From: Nitrosomonas aestuarii
GTDB taxonomy: Bacteria; Pseudomonadota; Gammaproteobacteria; Burkholderiales; Nitrosomonadaceae
Reading direction: 5' to 3'
Length of the DNA stretch: 64,000 nt
NCBI RefSeq assembly: GCF_003046585.1
Contig: NZ_QAAE01000004.1
Span: 124,001-188,000 of the forward strand
Made by a program: the position numbers and the translations under genes. The notes beneath the pieces were generated by a model that saw nothing but the letters and a program-made list of their open reading frames with translations, had not been told where the DNA came from and did no database searches. Positions 28,509 through 39,383 of the stretch are shown here, piece by piece (the stretch's first letter is position 1; each line of letters begins with the position of its first letter).

Positions 28509-29648
28509 TCAATTATCAGACGAAGGTATTTCCAGTTCTTGCGGTACTGCTATTTCACCCAGCGGATCAGGCACATCCCCGCCATAATCCTGATGACGCT
28601 TCAAATGAAAGACATAAGCCAATACTTCTGCAACAGCTGTATACAGCTTTTCAGGTATCTCGGCATCCAGATCCGCATGATGGTAAAGCGCCCGTGCAAG
28701 TGGTGGCGCTTCAAGAATAGGCACATGATGTTCTTCGCCTAATTCGCGTATACGCGCAGCCAATAAATGCACGCCCTTGGCAACCACCTTTGGCGCTCTC
28801 ATCGAATCTTTATACTGCAGCGCAACGGCATAATGCGTCGGGTTAGTTACAATCACATCCGCTTCAGGGACTTCAGACATCATCCTTCGGCGTGCTGCTT
28901 CACGCTGCAAGCTGCGAATACGCCCCTTGACCAGGGGGTCACCTTCACTTTCCTTGGACTCTCTGCGAATTTCTTCTTTTGTCATTCGTAATTTCTTGGC
29001 ATGGCTCCAAAGCTGAAAAGGCACATCTATTGCCACAATCAGAATCATTGCACCCGTAATCAAAAGAAAACTCAGCACCAACAATTCACCAGTGCGCGTA
29101 ATACCGGAATTAACCGGTATGGCGATCAATGCCAACACAGCTTCTTTATTGCCCCAAATAACCAGTGTCGCCACACTGCCGACAACCAGTGTCTTGGCGA
29201 TGGCTTTAAATAACTCGGTTAGGCCATGCGCAGAAAAAATCCGGCCAAACCCAGAAATCGGATTTATCCGTTTAAAATCCGGCATCAGTGCTTTGGAACT
29301 GAACAACCAGCCGCTGAGCAGCATCGGAGCAAAAAATGCTGCGATAATCAACAAAACCAATAGTGGCGCCAAAGTCCAAAGACTTTCCACAGCCAGTTGA
29401 TAAAAGCGATTCAACATCAAGTCAGTATGGAACGCCAAATCCCGCTCCATCTGTATGCCTTCGCGCATGATGTTTAACAGTTTCTCCATCAAATTATTGC
29501 CCATAAAGACCAGACCTGCGGCTGCCGTTAGCAATAAAGTAAATGTTGTTAATTCCTGTGAGCGCGCAATCTGTCCATCTTCCCGCGCTTTTTGAATGCG
29601 CTGGGGCGTCGCTTCTTCAGTACGCTCCAGGTCACTATCTTCAGCCAT
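28509..29648 (-). CDS. flhB: flagellar type III export switch protein FlhB
   Basis: 379 residues. Four N-terminal membrane helices, then a cytoplasmic domain with the autocleavage motif NPTH (IVTNPTHYAVALQY). FlhB switches export from rod/hook to filament substrates after cleavage between Asn and Pro. The start is ATG 29648 (MAEDSDLERTEEATPQR), preceded by GGGAGG four bases upstream; a longer frame to 29669 lacks support. It is the first gene of the flhB-flhA-flhF-flhG-fliA-motC-motD series. Confidence 0.96.
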   Translation of the reverse strand: MAEDSDLERTEEATPQRIQKAREDGQIARSQELTTFTLLLTAAAGLVFMGNNLMEKLLNIMREGIQMERDLAFHTDLMLNRFYQLAVESLWTLAPLLVLLIIAAFFAPMLLSGWLFSSKALMPDFKRINPISGFGRIFSAHGLTELFKAIAKTLVVGSVATLVIWGNKEAVLALIAIPVNSGITRTGELLVLSFLLITGAMILIVAIDVPFQLWSHAKKLRMTKEEIRRESKESEGDPLVKGRIRSLQREAARRRMMSEVPEADVIVTNPTHYAVALQYKDSMRAPKVVAKGVHLLAARIRELGEEHHVPILEAPPLARALYHHADLDAEIPEKLYTAVAEVLAYVFHLKRHQDYGGDVPDPLGEIAVPQELEIPSSDN

Positions 29649-30044
29649 CACACCTCCCGATTCCCACATACGGATTATCAGTGTATCGGGCTACATTCAT
29701 TGTAGGAAAAAGACAAGGTTTCATCCCGCTATTTGGAGGGCGTATACAATACGCATTATCATTATCTTTTCTTTCAATATGTTATTCTTATAGCATTCGC
29801 TTCAGATACGCAATTAACCTAAACTAATTGTTTTTTTCTTTCAGAGAATGGCGATATTGATTAACTATTGAAATTAAGTAGATTGTTAAAGCCTTGACAT
29901 GTCAATACAATAAACTATTGACGGCTCAGTCAATCAAGTAACAACAAAACACAAATTTCAGAAATCACATATTCATTGCTCACACATAAAATACGAATCC
30001 AAGAAAACAATAATAGCTTGCCGACAATCACTTCTTAATCCACA
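29649..30044. promoter_or_regulatory. divergent regulatory region flhB / trmJ
   Basis: A 396-base gene-free region. It contains a Fur-box-like sequence (29748-29766), a perfect 12-base palindrome TTGACATGTCAA (29894-29905), and a second dyad ATTGAC-N6-GTCAAT (29917-29934). The two dyads share a TTGAC/GTCAA half-site and are 11 bases apart, as expected of a tandem operator. The regulator is unknown. Confidence 0.4.
29748..29766 (-). promoter_or_regulatory. Fur-box-like site upstream of flhB
   Basis: On the minus strand the sequence begins GATAATGATAAT and matches the classical 19-base Fur consensus at about 15 of 19 positions, with the left two hexamers perfect. It lies about 100 bases before the flhB ATG. 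Sequence match only; chance occurrence in AT-rich DNA is possible. Confidence 0.35.
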
Positions 30045-30812
30045 ATGGTCCCATCTTCTCCACTGAACAACGTACGCATCGTACTCAGCCATACCAGTCA
30101 CGCCGGCAATATTGGAGCGACTGCACGTGCCATGAAAACCATGGGCTTGCAATCTTTGTATTTAGTCAATCCCAAATCCTTTCCAGATAGGGAAGCCGAT
30201 GATCGTGCGGTCAGCGCCAGAGACTTACTCAATCAAGCCTACGTTTGCGAGTGCATTGATGAAGCATTGCAAAATACAGTGCTCGCCGCTGCTTTAACCA
30301 CGCGGTCACGTGAGTTTCCACACGAAACCCATGATGCACGTGAAGGTGCCAGAATTTTACTTGAACATGCACAGAGCCATCCGGTGGCACTGGTTTTTGG
30401 CGCGGAAACATCTGGATTAACTACAGCTGAAGTCAGTAAGTGTCAAATGACGATTTTCATTCCAACAAACCCCGATTACTCATCGCTTAACCTGGCCAGT
30501 GCTGTACAGATTATGGGATATGAATTACTTATGGCGATGTCGGAGATAAAGATGCTGTATGCGAAACAACCCGTATATCTTCAGAAGGCACCGGCATCGT
30601 TTAATGATATTGAGTTTTTTTATCAACACCTCGAGCAAGTGATGATCCAGACTGACTTTCTTGACCCTCAAAAACCCAAAAAAATAATGCAGCGCATACG
30701 CAGACTGTTCTCTCGTATCCGGCTTGAAAAAAAAGAGGTCAATATTTTACGGGGCATCCTGAATGCAGTAGAAAAACAATTATCCAGAAAACCATCGATT
30801 GATAAACGCTAG
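30045..30812 (+). CDS. trmJ: tRNA (cytidine/uridine-2'-O-)-methyltransferase TrmJ
   Basis: 255 residues. A SPOUT-type methyltransferase that modifies the ribose of position 32 in several tRNAs. The family blocks are visible: NVRIVLSHTSHAGNIGATARAMKTMGL at the start, VFGAETSGLTTAEVSKCQ near residues 117-135, and IPTNPDYSSLNLASAVQIMGYEL, which forms the trefoil-knot SAM site. A C-terminal extension of about 80 residues carries the basic helix (RIRRLFSRIRLEKKEVNILRGIL). It converges with argB. Confidence 0.94.
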   Translation: MVPSSPLNNVRIVLSHTSHAGNIGATARAMKTMGLQSLYLVNPKSFPDREADDRAVSARDLLNQAYVCECIDEALQNTVLAAALTTRSREFPHETHDAREGARILLEHAQSHPVALVFGAETSGLTTAEVSKCQMTIFIPTNPDYSSLNLASAVQIMGYELLMAMSEIKMLYAKQPVYLQKAPASFNDIEFFYQHLEQVMIQTDFLDPQKPKKIMQRIRRLFSRIRLEKKEVNILRGILNAVEKQLSRKPSIDKR

Positions 30813-31070
30813 GCTCCATTAATTGGGCAATGATGCATCCAGTTAGGTTCTCAGCGTTACTGGCGAAGCAAGTTTCAGCGGCAAAAATGACCCTTGGCAA
30901 GAAGCCTAACACGGTCAGTGGCATTGATAAGCTCACCCATCAGGCGTTCACAGAATAATCCGGCACCACGTTGCAGCACTAAGGATTTTACCGACGCACC
31001 GCGACACCTTGTGACGCAGCATTATGTTAATTTTGCACACATCTTGGCTTAATTGTTAAAGTTACTGGAA

Positions 31071-31982
<912 letters not shown>

Positions 31983-32032
31983 TTAAAGATATTGATTACG
32001 CTAACCTATACTATCGCAATCAGTAAAACTGA

Positions 32033-32551
32033 TCAGCGGGAAATTTCCAGGAACCGCTTTTCCCGAATGAAAATACGCAGATCAAGTTCGTACCATTGTC
32101 TGCTTTCTTTATCGTTGTAGACATGCGAAACACCGGTTGGTAATTTGGTATCAGCTGTCTGATCAAGTGCAAATTCAGATAAATTTCTGATACCGAGTAT
32201 GTTACGCACGATGAATCCGCTGTTAATTTTATAATTGGATGAAACCAGCAGGATACGGGATTTTAAGCCAAATGGTTCAGGTTCGGCACCCAGATACACA
32301 CCAAGATCGGTTATGCCATAAAGATTGCCGTGCACATTAATAATACCCAGAAACCAGGATTGCGTTAATGGTACCGACACAATTTCCGGCACTTGGATCA
32401 CTTCGCTGATTTCCTTCATATGAACCAGATAACGATCATCACCAATCGATAGTCCAAGTACAGTGGCAGACATTGCAGGCATTTCAGTAGTGCCGGTATC
32501 TTTTGCTTCTTTTATATTGAGTGCACCTTCCTGTTTTTCTTTAATATCCAT
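32033..32551 (-). CDS. pilI: CheW-like twitching-motility protein (PilI type)
   Basis: 172 residues with one CheW domain (about 35-165): VLGLSIGDDRYLVHMKEISEVI, SWFLGIINVHGNLYGITDLGVYLG, then ILLVSS and FIVRNILGIR. PilI proteins couple the Pil-Chp chemoreceptor to its kinase in control of type IV pili. The start ATG 32551 lies 8 bases after the upstream response regulator. The first 30 residues are low complexity and charged. The naming as PilI rests on the neighbour. Confidence 0.8.
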   Translation of the reverse strand: MDIKEKQEGALNIKEAKDTGTTEMPAMSATVLGLSIGDDRYLVHMKEISEVIQVPEIVSVPLTQSWFLGIINVHGNLYGITDLGVYLGAEPEPFGLKSRILLVSSNYKINSGFIVRNILGIRNLSEFALDQTADTKLPTGVSHVYNDKESRQWYELDLRIFIREKRFLEISR

Positions 32552-32559
32552 TGCATTGT

Positions 32560-32925
32560 CTAGCTTAATTGGGAGATTTTTTGTAACAGTTCTTCAGCAT
32601 CAACAGGTTTGACAACATAATCCCGTGCCCCCTGACGCAACCCCCAGATTCTGTCAATTTCCTGTCCTTTCGTACTACAGATGATAATCGGGATATCCCG
32701 TACAGACCGATCCTTTAAAAATAATCGGGTCGCCTGAAATCCATTGATACCAGGCATCACAACATCCATCAAAACAAGATCCGGTTTATCCTCTCGTGCC
32801 TTGGCAAGCGCCTGTTCACCATTCTCAGCCATAATCACGTGATAACTGTTCCTGGTTAATATTTTAGCGAGTATATGCCGCTCGGTGGGCGAGTCATCTA
32901 CGATCAAAATCTTTTTAATTGCCAT
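32560..32925 (-). CDS. pilH: PilH-type single-domain response regulator
   Basis: 121 residues, a single CheY-like receiver. The acidic pocket is D10-D11, the phosphoacceptor D54 (LVLMDVVMPGINGFQATR), and the conserved Lys lies in VVKPVDAEEL. PilH modulates twitching motility and pilus retraction. The sequence IIICSTKGQEIDRIWGLRQGA, with CSTK in the Thr/Ser position and the WGLRQGA helix, is typical of PilH. PilG, PilJ and ChpA are not adjacent; a DUF1624 gene lies upstream with 48 bases between. Confidence 0.85.
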   Translation of the reverse strand: MAIKKILIVDDSPTERHILAKILTRNSYHVIMAENGEQALAKAREDKPDLVLMDVVMPGINGFQATRLFLKDRSVRDIPIIICSTKGQEIDRIWGLRQGARDYVVKPVDAEELLQKISQLS

Positions 32926-32973
32926 GACATTGGCTTTATAACGATACGGTCTATTAGCAGTCTAAACCCAGAC

Positions 32974-34086
32974 TCATATAAAACGCAACAAACTATGCGG
33001 ATTTTGCCACTTGAATGTACGATAAATCCGGCAAAACGGATAAAGAATCAGCAAAGCAAGTAAAGCCATGAGATAAGCCATTTCCAATCCGCCTCGTTCA
33101 AATACGAGCCTTAAAAGCGCCAAAACACCAAAATGAGCAAGATAAAAGAACAAAGCTGTTTGTCCAAACACCAAGACAGGTCCGTTGCGACTTACATCCG
33201 CAGTAGGCTCCAACCACATTAAAACAGCCAATATAACAGCCATTAACCCAAGTTCCAACAAGGCATAAGACAAACTGGGCGGATATTTGCTGACATGCAA
33301 CCATTGCACTATGGAATTTCCCTCGAGCATCATAAACATGTTGCCGTAACCATCCAACTCGCGAATCAAAATAAATGACACCAAGGCAATGAAACCACTT
33401 ACAACGAGAAAGCGTTTAACGGGTAGTTGATCAAATGGTTTTGACATGAGCCAATCACCAAACACCCAACCCAGCATCATCATGGCCAGCCAGGGTATTG
33501 CAGGATACAAAACAGAATATGTGTCAGTAAAAATCGGGGCGAATGTCAAAGCCAACCACAACGGCACATCACCACCGGGCTGCCATAGCGCCATAAGCAG
33601 TAATTCGCCGCCGATTAAAATAGCAAGCGCCATAATCAAAACCACCCATGCACTCAAGCGACGCAACCATACCATCAGTATCATGCTGATACCTATGGCA
33701 TACAGTACCTGCAACACCGGTTTTCCAGAAGCCAACGACAGTACACAGATATCCAGCATAGCGATAAAGACGCCGCGTACCCATAATTCACGATCAATTA
33801 TTGTTTGTGATATACCCTGTCGTAACCGCTGAGCATGACTGATTGCAATAGAAACACCCGTCAGAAAAACAAATGTTGGGGCGCAAATATGCGTTACCCA
33901 GCGAGTTAGAAATTGATCATTTGCAAATATGCTTCCATTTTCATAGAGCAATACAGAGTCAGCAAATATCCGGCCATCATTAAAAAATCCAGAGGCATGA
34001 TCCAGTGCCATCAAGATCATGACAATCCCTCGCATCCAGTCAATGGCGGCAATCCGTTGCTGATACTGGTCAATAGATTCAGTCAT
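32974..34086 (-). CDS. DUF1624 / HGSNAT-like membrane acyltransferase-fold protein
   Basis: 370 residues, about ten hydrophobic segments. The N-terminal block RIAAIDWMRGIVMILMALDHASGFFND with the Asp-His pair, and the block FVFLTGVSIAISHAQRL, match DUF1624 (heparan-alpha-glucosaminide N-acetyltransferase-like domain). Its relatives in other proteins transfer acetyl groups across membranes; the bacterial single-domain members have no assigned substrate. A convincing signal peptide is absent, as usual. It may be cotranscribed with the downstream pilH-pilI genes (48-base gap), but no functional link is known. Confidence 0.82.
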   Translation of the reverse strand: MTESIDQYQQRIAAIDWMRGIVMILMALDHASGFFNDGRIFADSVLLYENGSIFANDQFLTRWVTHICAPTFVFLTGVSIAISHAQRLRQGISQTIIDRELWVRGVFIAMLDICVLSLASGKPVLQVLYAIGISMILMVWLRRLSAWVVLIMALAILIGGELLLMALWQPGGDVPLWLALTFAPIFTDTYSVLYPAIPWLAMMMLGWVFGDWLMSKPFDQLPVKRFLVVSGFIALVSFILIRELDGYGNMFMMLEGNSIVQWLHVSKYPPSLSYALLELGLMAVILAVLMWLEPTADVSRNGPVLVFGQTALFFYLAHFGVLALLRLVFERGGLEMAYLMALLALLILYPFCRIYRTFKWQNPHSLLRFI

Positions 34087-34130
34087 AAAAATTGAGTTAT
34101 GCTTTAATGACCTTATTATGCGAGTTATGA

Positions 34131-35240
34131 TTAAAGTAATGCAAGATTGTTTCGATGAATCAGTTCTGCTTCATCTACATATCCGAGAATAGTTTCAATA
34201 TATGTGCTGGCTTTTCCCATAATTTTTCGGGTTTCAGCAGCATTATAATTAATCAAACCCCGTGCCACTTCACGACCCTCCGGGGTAAGGCAGGCAACCG
34301 CTTCACCCCGTTCAAAATTACCAGTGACATGAGTCACGCCAATAGGCAACAAGCTTTTACCATCCATTATCAATGCATTGACCGCGCCTTGATCCAGTGT
34401 AATTGTTCCGCTCACCTGCAGATAATCTGCCAGCCACTGCTTGCGTGCTGCCAGAACGGGTATTGTCGCTAATAAACGGGTGCCAATAGACTCACCTCGC
34501 GCCAGACGAACCAATACCTCCGTTTCACGACCGGAGGCGATAATTGTATGCGCACCACTGCGCGCCGCGCGTTTGGCCGCAACCACTTTGCTTTGCATAC
34601 CGCCACTGCCGATACTGCTGCCAACACCACCGGCCATTTTTAATAATGCTGGGTCGGCCGCACTCACTTCGGACAGAAACATTGCATCATGATTTTTGCG
34701 CGGATCACTAGTATACAATCCGGCCTGATCGGTCAATATCACTAACGCGTCCGCTTCGATCAAATTTGTCACCAATGCCGCTAAAGTATCATTGTCGCCA
34801 AAACGAATTTCATCCGTAACGACTGTATCATTCTCATTAATAATTGGAATAACTCCCAATTTTAATAACGTCATGAGCGTAGACCGGGCATTCAGATAAC
34901 GTTCGCGGTTGGAAAGATCTCCATGCGTAAGCAGTATTTGCGCCGTATTCAGTTCGTGATCACAAAAACTGGCCGCATAAGCTTGCGCCAGTCCCATTTG
35001 TCCTACGGCTGCTGCCGCCTGCAGCTCATATAAAGCTGTTGGTCGCACATTCCAGTTCAAGCGTTGCATACCTTCGGCGATGGCCCCTGACGACACTAGT
35101 ACGATTTCTTTGCCTAGATGCTTCAATTTGGCAATCTGTGCGGCCCAATCCGATAATGCGGCATGATCCAGTCCTTTTCCTTGATTGGTTACCAGAGTAC
35201 TGCCGACTTTGACAACAATGCGATGCGCTTCTTTTAACAT
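34131..35240 (-). CDS. proB: glutamate 5-kinase
   Basis: 369 residues. The first step of proline synthesis. An amino-acid-kinase domain at the N-terminus ([73 protein letters not shown]) is followed by a C-terminal PUA domain (about 280-365, with [21 protein letters not shown]). It follows obgE with 18 bases between, part of the conserved rplU-rpmA-obgE-proB series. Confidence 0.96.
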   Translation of the reverse strand: MLKEAHRIVVKVGSTLVTNQGKGLDHAALSDWAAQIAKLKHLGKEIVLVSSGAIAEGMQRLNWNVRPTALYELQAAAAVGQMGLAQAYAASFCDHELNTAQILLTHGDLSNRERYLNARSTLMTLLKLGVIPIINENDTVVTDEIRFGDNDTLAALVTNLIEADALVILTDQAGLYTSDPRKNHDAMFLSEVSAADPALLKMAGGVGSSIGSGGMQSKVVAAKRAARSGAHTIIASGRETEVLVRLARGESIGTRLLATIPVLAARKQWLADYLQVSGTITLDQGAVNALIMDGKSLLPIGVTHVTGNFERGEAVACLTPEGREVARGLINYNAAETRKIMGKASTYIETILGYVDEAELIHRNNLALL

Positions 35241-35258
35241 AGTATGTATGCGCTCAAC

Positions 35259-36296
<1,038 letters not shown>

Positions 36297-36347
36297 CTAA
36301 CGCAGACAAAACATGCGTAGTTTCATACAAACGAATCTGTTGAGTAA

Positions 36348-36381
36348 ATAAAAAAAAGCCCTATCATACTGACAGGGCTTT
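36348..36381 (-). terminator. rho-independent terminator between rpmA and obgE
   Basis: In the minus direction: stem AAAGCCCT (36381-36374) and AGGGCTTT (36362-36355), 11-base loop, followed by a run of eight Ts. It lies 31 bases after the rpmA stop and upstream of obgE, so it likely attenuates ribosomal protein transcription into obgE-proB. Confidence 0.85.
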
Positions 36382-36412
36382 AACAAAATAAAAGCTACAA
36401 TGAGTATTGCTG

Positions 36413-36673
36413 TTATACCGCTGGAATAACGTCCACAATCTTTCGTTTCAACGCTCCTCTGATACCGAAGCTCACTTTACCTGTAACTTTGGCAAATAAG
36501 GTATGGTCTTTGCCCATACCTACATTATCGCCAGGATGAAATTGGGTGCCGCGTTGCCGGACAATAATTGAACCAGCAGATATCAACTCACCCCCGAAAC
36601 GTTTTACACCCAGACGTTTCGACTCAGAGTCGCGACCATTCCTTGAGCTGCCGCCCGCTTTTTTATGTGCCAT
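36413..36673 (-). CDS. rpmA: 50S ribosomal protein L27
   Basis: 86 residues, the full L27 family: [58 protein letters not shown]. It is a large-subunit protein near the peptidyl transferase centre. ATG 36673. It lies 20 bases after rplU and is separated from obgE by a hairpin terminator. Confidence 0.98.
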   Translation of the reverse strand: MAHKKAGGSSRNGRDSESKRLGVKRFGGELISAGSIIVRQRGTQFHPGDNVGMGKDHTLFAKVTGKVSFGIRGALKRKIVDVIPAV

Positions 36674-36693
36674 TTCTAGATACTCCTAAAACC

Positions 36694-37005
36694 TTAAGCT
36701 GAAATACCGGTAATTTGTATCTCAGTGTAATTTTGACGATGCCCTTGATGCTTTTGGTAATGCTTGCGACGACGCATTTTGAAAATGCGTATTTTGTCAT
36801 GCCTGCCCTGCCCTAGTACTGTAGCGCTCACTGTAGCGCCCTCGACCAACGGCGTTCCCATAGAAACTTTTTCACCATCAGCAACCATTAATACCTGGTC
36901 TATAACAAGTTCACTACCGCTTCCAACATCAAGTTGTTCAACTTTCAGTTTTTCACCAACTTTGATACGATACTGCTTGCCACCAGTTTTTATGACCGCA
37001 TACAT
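36694..37005 (-). CDS. rplU: 50S ribosomal protein L21
   Basis: 103 residues: [62 protein letters not shown]. The start is ATG 37005, preceded by GGAG; longer upstream frames are not supported. It is the first gene of rplU-rpmA, and the minus-strand -10-like TATAAT at 37049-37044 lies upstream. Confidence 0.98.
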   Translation of the reverse strand: MYAVIKTGGKQYRIKVGEKLKVEQLDVGSGSELVIDQVLMVADGEKVSMGTPLVEGATVSATVLGQGRHDKIRIFKMRRRKHYQKHQGHRQNYTEIQITGISA

Positions 37006-37043
37006 AATTAAACTCCACACATCTCTTTTATACAGAACCGGCA

Positions 37044-37049
37044 ATTATA
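37044..37049 (-). promoter_or_regulatory. -10 element of a probable rplU promoter
   Basis: A perfect TATAAT on the minus strand, 39 bases before the rplU ATG. The matching -35 is weak. It sits back to back with the ispB promoter. Confidence 0.45.
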
Positions 37050-37101
37050 CATAAGCAAACATCTTTTGTGGAATAAATTTAAATTGATTTCGTCTTTATG
37101 C

Positions 37102-37130
37102 TTGACACAAAAGTATGTCATTTCTAACAT
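37102..37130 (+). promoter_or_regulatory. sigma70-type promoter of ispB
   Basis: TTGACA (37102-37107), 17-base spacer, TAACAT (37125-37130). The predicted start lies about 17 bases before the GTG start codon, which is preceded by AAGGTAAC. Pattern match only. Confidence 0.7.
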
Positions 37131-37153
37131 AGCGTTTTCTTCAAGGTAACAAC

Positions 37154-38122
37154 GTGTCAATAGAACATATCAGGAGCTTTATTGCCCAGGACATGGGCGC
37201 CGTAGACGAAGTCATCCGACAAAAATTACATTCTCATGTCGCGCTTATCCGTCAAGTCAGCGAATATATCATAGACAGTGGCGGCAAACGTCTTCGCCCT
37301 GCTTTGGTTATACTTTCTGCAGGTTCTTTCGGATATACCGGACAATTTCACTACAACCTCGCAGCCGTTGTCGAGTTCATTCATACGGCGACCTTACTGC
37401 ATGATGACGTTGTAGATGAATCTGAAATGCGCCGCAACAAAGAAACGGCAAATGCTTTGTTTGGCAACGCAGCCAGCGTTCTCGTCGGTGATTTTCTTTA
37501 TTCACGGTCCTTTCAGATGATGGTGGAAGTTAACAATATGCGTGTCATGCAGGTGCTGGCAGACGCCACCAACACCATTGCCGAGGGGGAGGTTTTACAG
37601 CTTCTCAACTGTCGCGACCCGAATGTAGATGAAGCAAATTATTTACGGGTCATTCGCTTTAAAACGGCAAAACTGTTCGAAGCAGCAAGCCGGCTCGGTG
37701 CAATACTCGGCAATGCCACACCCGAACAAGAAGAGGCCATGGCGGTATATGGCATGCATCTGGGTACCGCATTTCAACTCATAGACGATGTACTGGACTA
37801 TTCGGGTGACAATCTGGATACCGGAAAGAATCTAGGCGACGATCTGGCTGAAGGTAAACCTACGTTACCACTAATTTATGCTATGCGAGCTGGTACTGCT
37901 GAACAAGCAAACCTGATCCGCAAAGCCATCGAACAAGGCGGAACGGATGGTTTCCAACCGGTACTCGATGTTATCCAACAAACCGCAGCACTTGACTATG
38001 CCAGGCAATGTGCACAAGCCGAAATTGAAACAGCCACTGCCGCAATTACCATCTTACCGGAATCCGAACATAAGGAATGCCTTATACAACTGGCCGGCTT
38101 TGCTGTAGCACGTAATTATTAA
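37154..38122 (+). CDS. ispB: octaprenyl (polyprenyl) diphosphate synthase
   Basis: 322 residues. Synthesises the long isoprenoid side chain of ubiquinone. The two aspartate-rich motifs are intact: LLHDDVVDESEMRRNKETAN (first DDxxD) and FQLIDDVLDYSGD (second), with the GGKRLRPALVILSA substrate region. The GTG start at 37154 has an AAGGTAAC ribosome binding site and is supported by the family N-terminus. It is divergent from rplU, the usual neighbour in many proteobacteria. Product chain length cannot be read with certainty. Confidence 0.93.
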   Translation: MSIEHIRSFIAQDMGAVDEVIRQKLHSHVALIRQVSEYIIDSGGKRLRPALVILSAGSFGYTGQFHYNLAAVVEFIHTATLLHDDVVDESEMRRNKETANALFGNAASVLVGDFLYSRSFQMMVEVNNMRVMQVLADATNTIAEGEVLQLLNCRDPNVDEANYLRVIRFKTAKLFEAASRLGAILGNATPEQEEAMAVYGMHLGTAFQLIDDVLDYSGDNLDTGKNLGDDLAEGKPTLPLIYAMRAGTAEQANLIRKAIEQGGTDGFQPVLDVIQQTAALDYARQCAQAEIETATAAITILPESEHKECLIQLAGFAVARNY

Positions 38123-38365
38123 CCCTGCTTCCAGAATACTTAATTTGCAATGATTGAAAAATACACAACTAGACTTATTCATTCTCTCTTAATCAATTAG
38201 TTTTCTAACTGCTCATTTCAAAAGCCGCATATGATAGCTGCATTACTTCCACATGTGATTCATTCCGCACAGAATCGAGTGCCAGAATTGACAAACTAAA
38301 CTGAAAAATATTGTTAAAATCTCAGGAAATACTTTCAATGCAGCAACTCAACCTCAACAGACTGC

Positions 38366-39055
38366 AAGATTTCACTCAGTAACAAACCACACAAGCTTTT
38401 ACTGTGGCTTATCATCACAAACGTGCTATGGACAACAATAATTTTAGCATCTTTTACGGTGGTGCTATTTGAGTTGGCATCAAATGTAACACGGGCTTCC
38501 ATATGCCGCGATATCGCGCTCAGACGCTAGAGCGCTTCTCACGGAGGAGTGTATGTGCCGAGCAATGCACACACCAAACCAAATCCACTGCTTGCCCATA
38601 TTCCTGAACAGGATGTTATGCCTGACAGGATGTCATTACGCCTTCAGGAAAAAAGCTCACATTATTAAACCCTGTACATTCACACACAAATCATGGATGA
38701 ATATAATGATTCGCCCTTTATACCAAAGGGAAAAGTTACCGCCTTTCCTGACAAATTTCTTAATCTTCAACTAAACATGCCTGACGAATGGGAATTGAGC
38801 GCCTTAAATCACTTAAAAATGGAGCGCTTGAAAAAAAGGAGGCCGTAAATATCGATGGCATCGCACATTTTCGCTTAATGATTCCACTTTTTATTAAAAC
38901 TGAACCTGCAATGTCGCACCAACCAACATTATAAGGAAGACGATCTCAGCGTCGCACTGGGTTTAACAGTCTCTATGACACCTTACTTAGTCGATCCTGA
39001 AAGGTATTTTTTTGAGGATCGACTATTTAGATATTGCTTGTTACCAAAAAGTTAA
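38366..39055 (+). pseudogene. degraded DUF3365 (Tll0287-like) haem-sensor gene
   Basis: No intact frame, but pieces in different frames align in order to the DUF3365 sensor domain of histidine kinases and chemoreceptors. Frame A (38366-38620) starts with a membrane helix (NKPHKLLLWLIITNVLW), crosses an in-frame TAG (38528-38530) and gives SHGGVYVPSNAHTKPNPLL and AHIPEQDV. A 17-bp imperfect tandem duplication (38608-38624 / 38625 on) shifts the frame and yields ITPSGKKLTLLNP. Later pieces are VTAFPD...DEWELSALNH, KKEAVNIDGIAHFRLMIPL and KEDDLSVALGLTVSMTPYL. The haem-binding CxxCH is destroyed; only TGC (38907-38909) and TGT (38912-38914) remain. The kinase half may follow in rotten form. Based on family knowledge, not a search. 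Confidence 0.72.
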
Positions 39056-39383
39056 CATGAATTATTGGATATGTTAGAGTGATTACGTAGCGTTATCCAA
39101 CAGATTGCTGAAATTTGTCACAAGCAGCAATTTTATGAAAATAACGTTCAAAAACTGGAATTTGCAACGTACAAGTACTATTGTTAAACAATTTTTATAA
39201 ATAGATTATAAACAGCGTAGAATTTCAGTCATCTACCTGTTAGATAACTGGTCAACTCGATTATCCAGACCTGATTTTAGGGGTTGAAGATTATTTGCAT
39301 GAAATATCAGCCCCAACCCGGATAAATATTTCTGTTGATGGTTTTCATAATTTTGCGGGCATCGCCCGAAAAGGAGAGGTTAA
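39056..39383. other. region between the sensor pseudogene and the peroxidase gene
   Basis: No intact gene. An open stretch reads QQIAEICHKQQFYENNVQKL (coiled-coil-like), and another, before the peroxidase start, reads YLHEISAPTRINISVDGFHN. Both could be eroded pieces of the kinase half of the upstream pseudogene, but this is speculative. AAAGGAGAGG before 39384 is the peroxidase ribosome binding site. Confidence 0.35.

Noticed and set aside
30739-30936. 65-codon minus-strand frame at the trmJ end
   Set aside because: It overlaps trmJ antisense, and its start and composition do not look like a real protein.
30834-30959. 41-codon plus-strand frame after trmJ
   Set aside because: It starts with ATG but has no ribosome binding site and no recognisable content; kept as noise.
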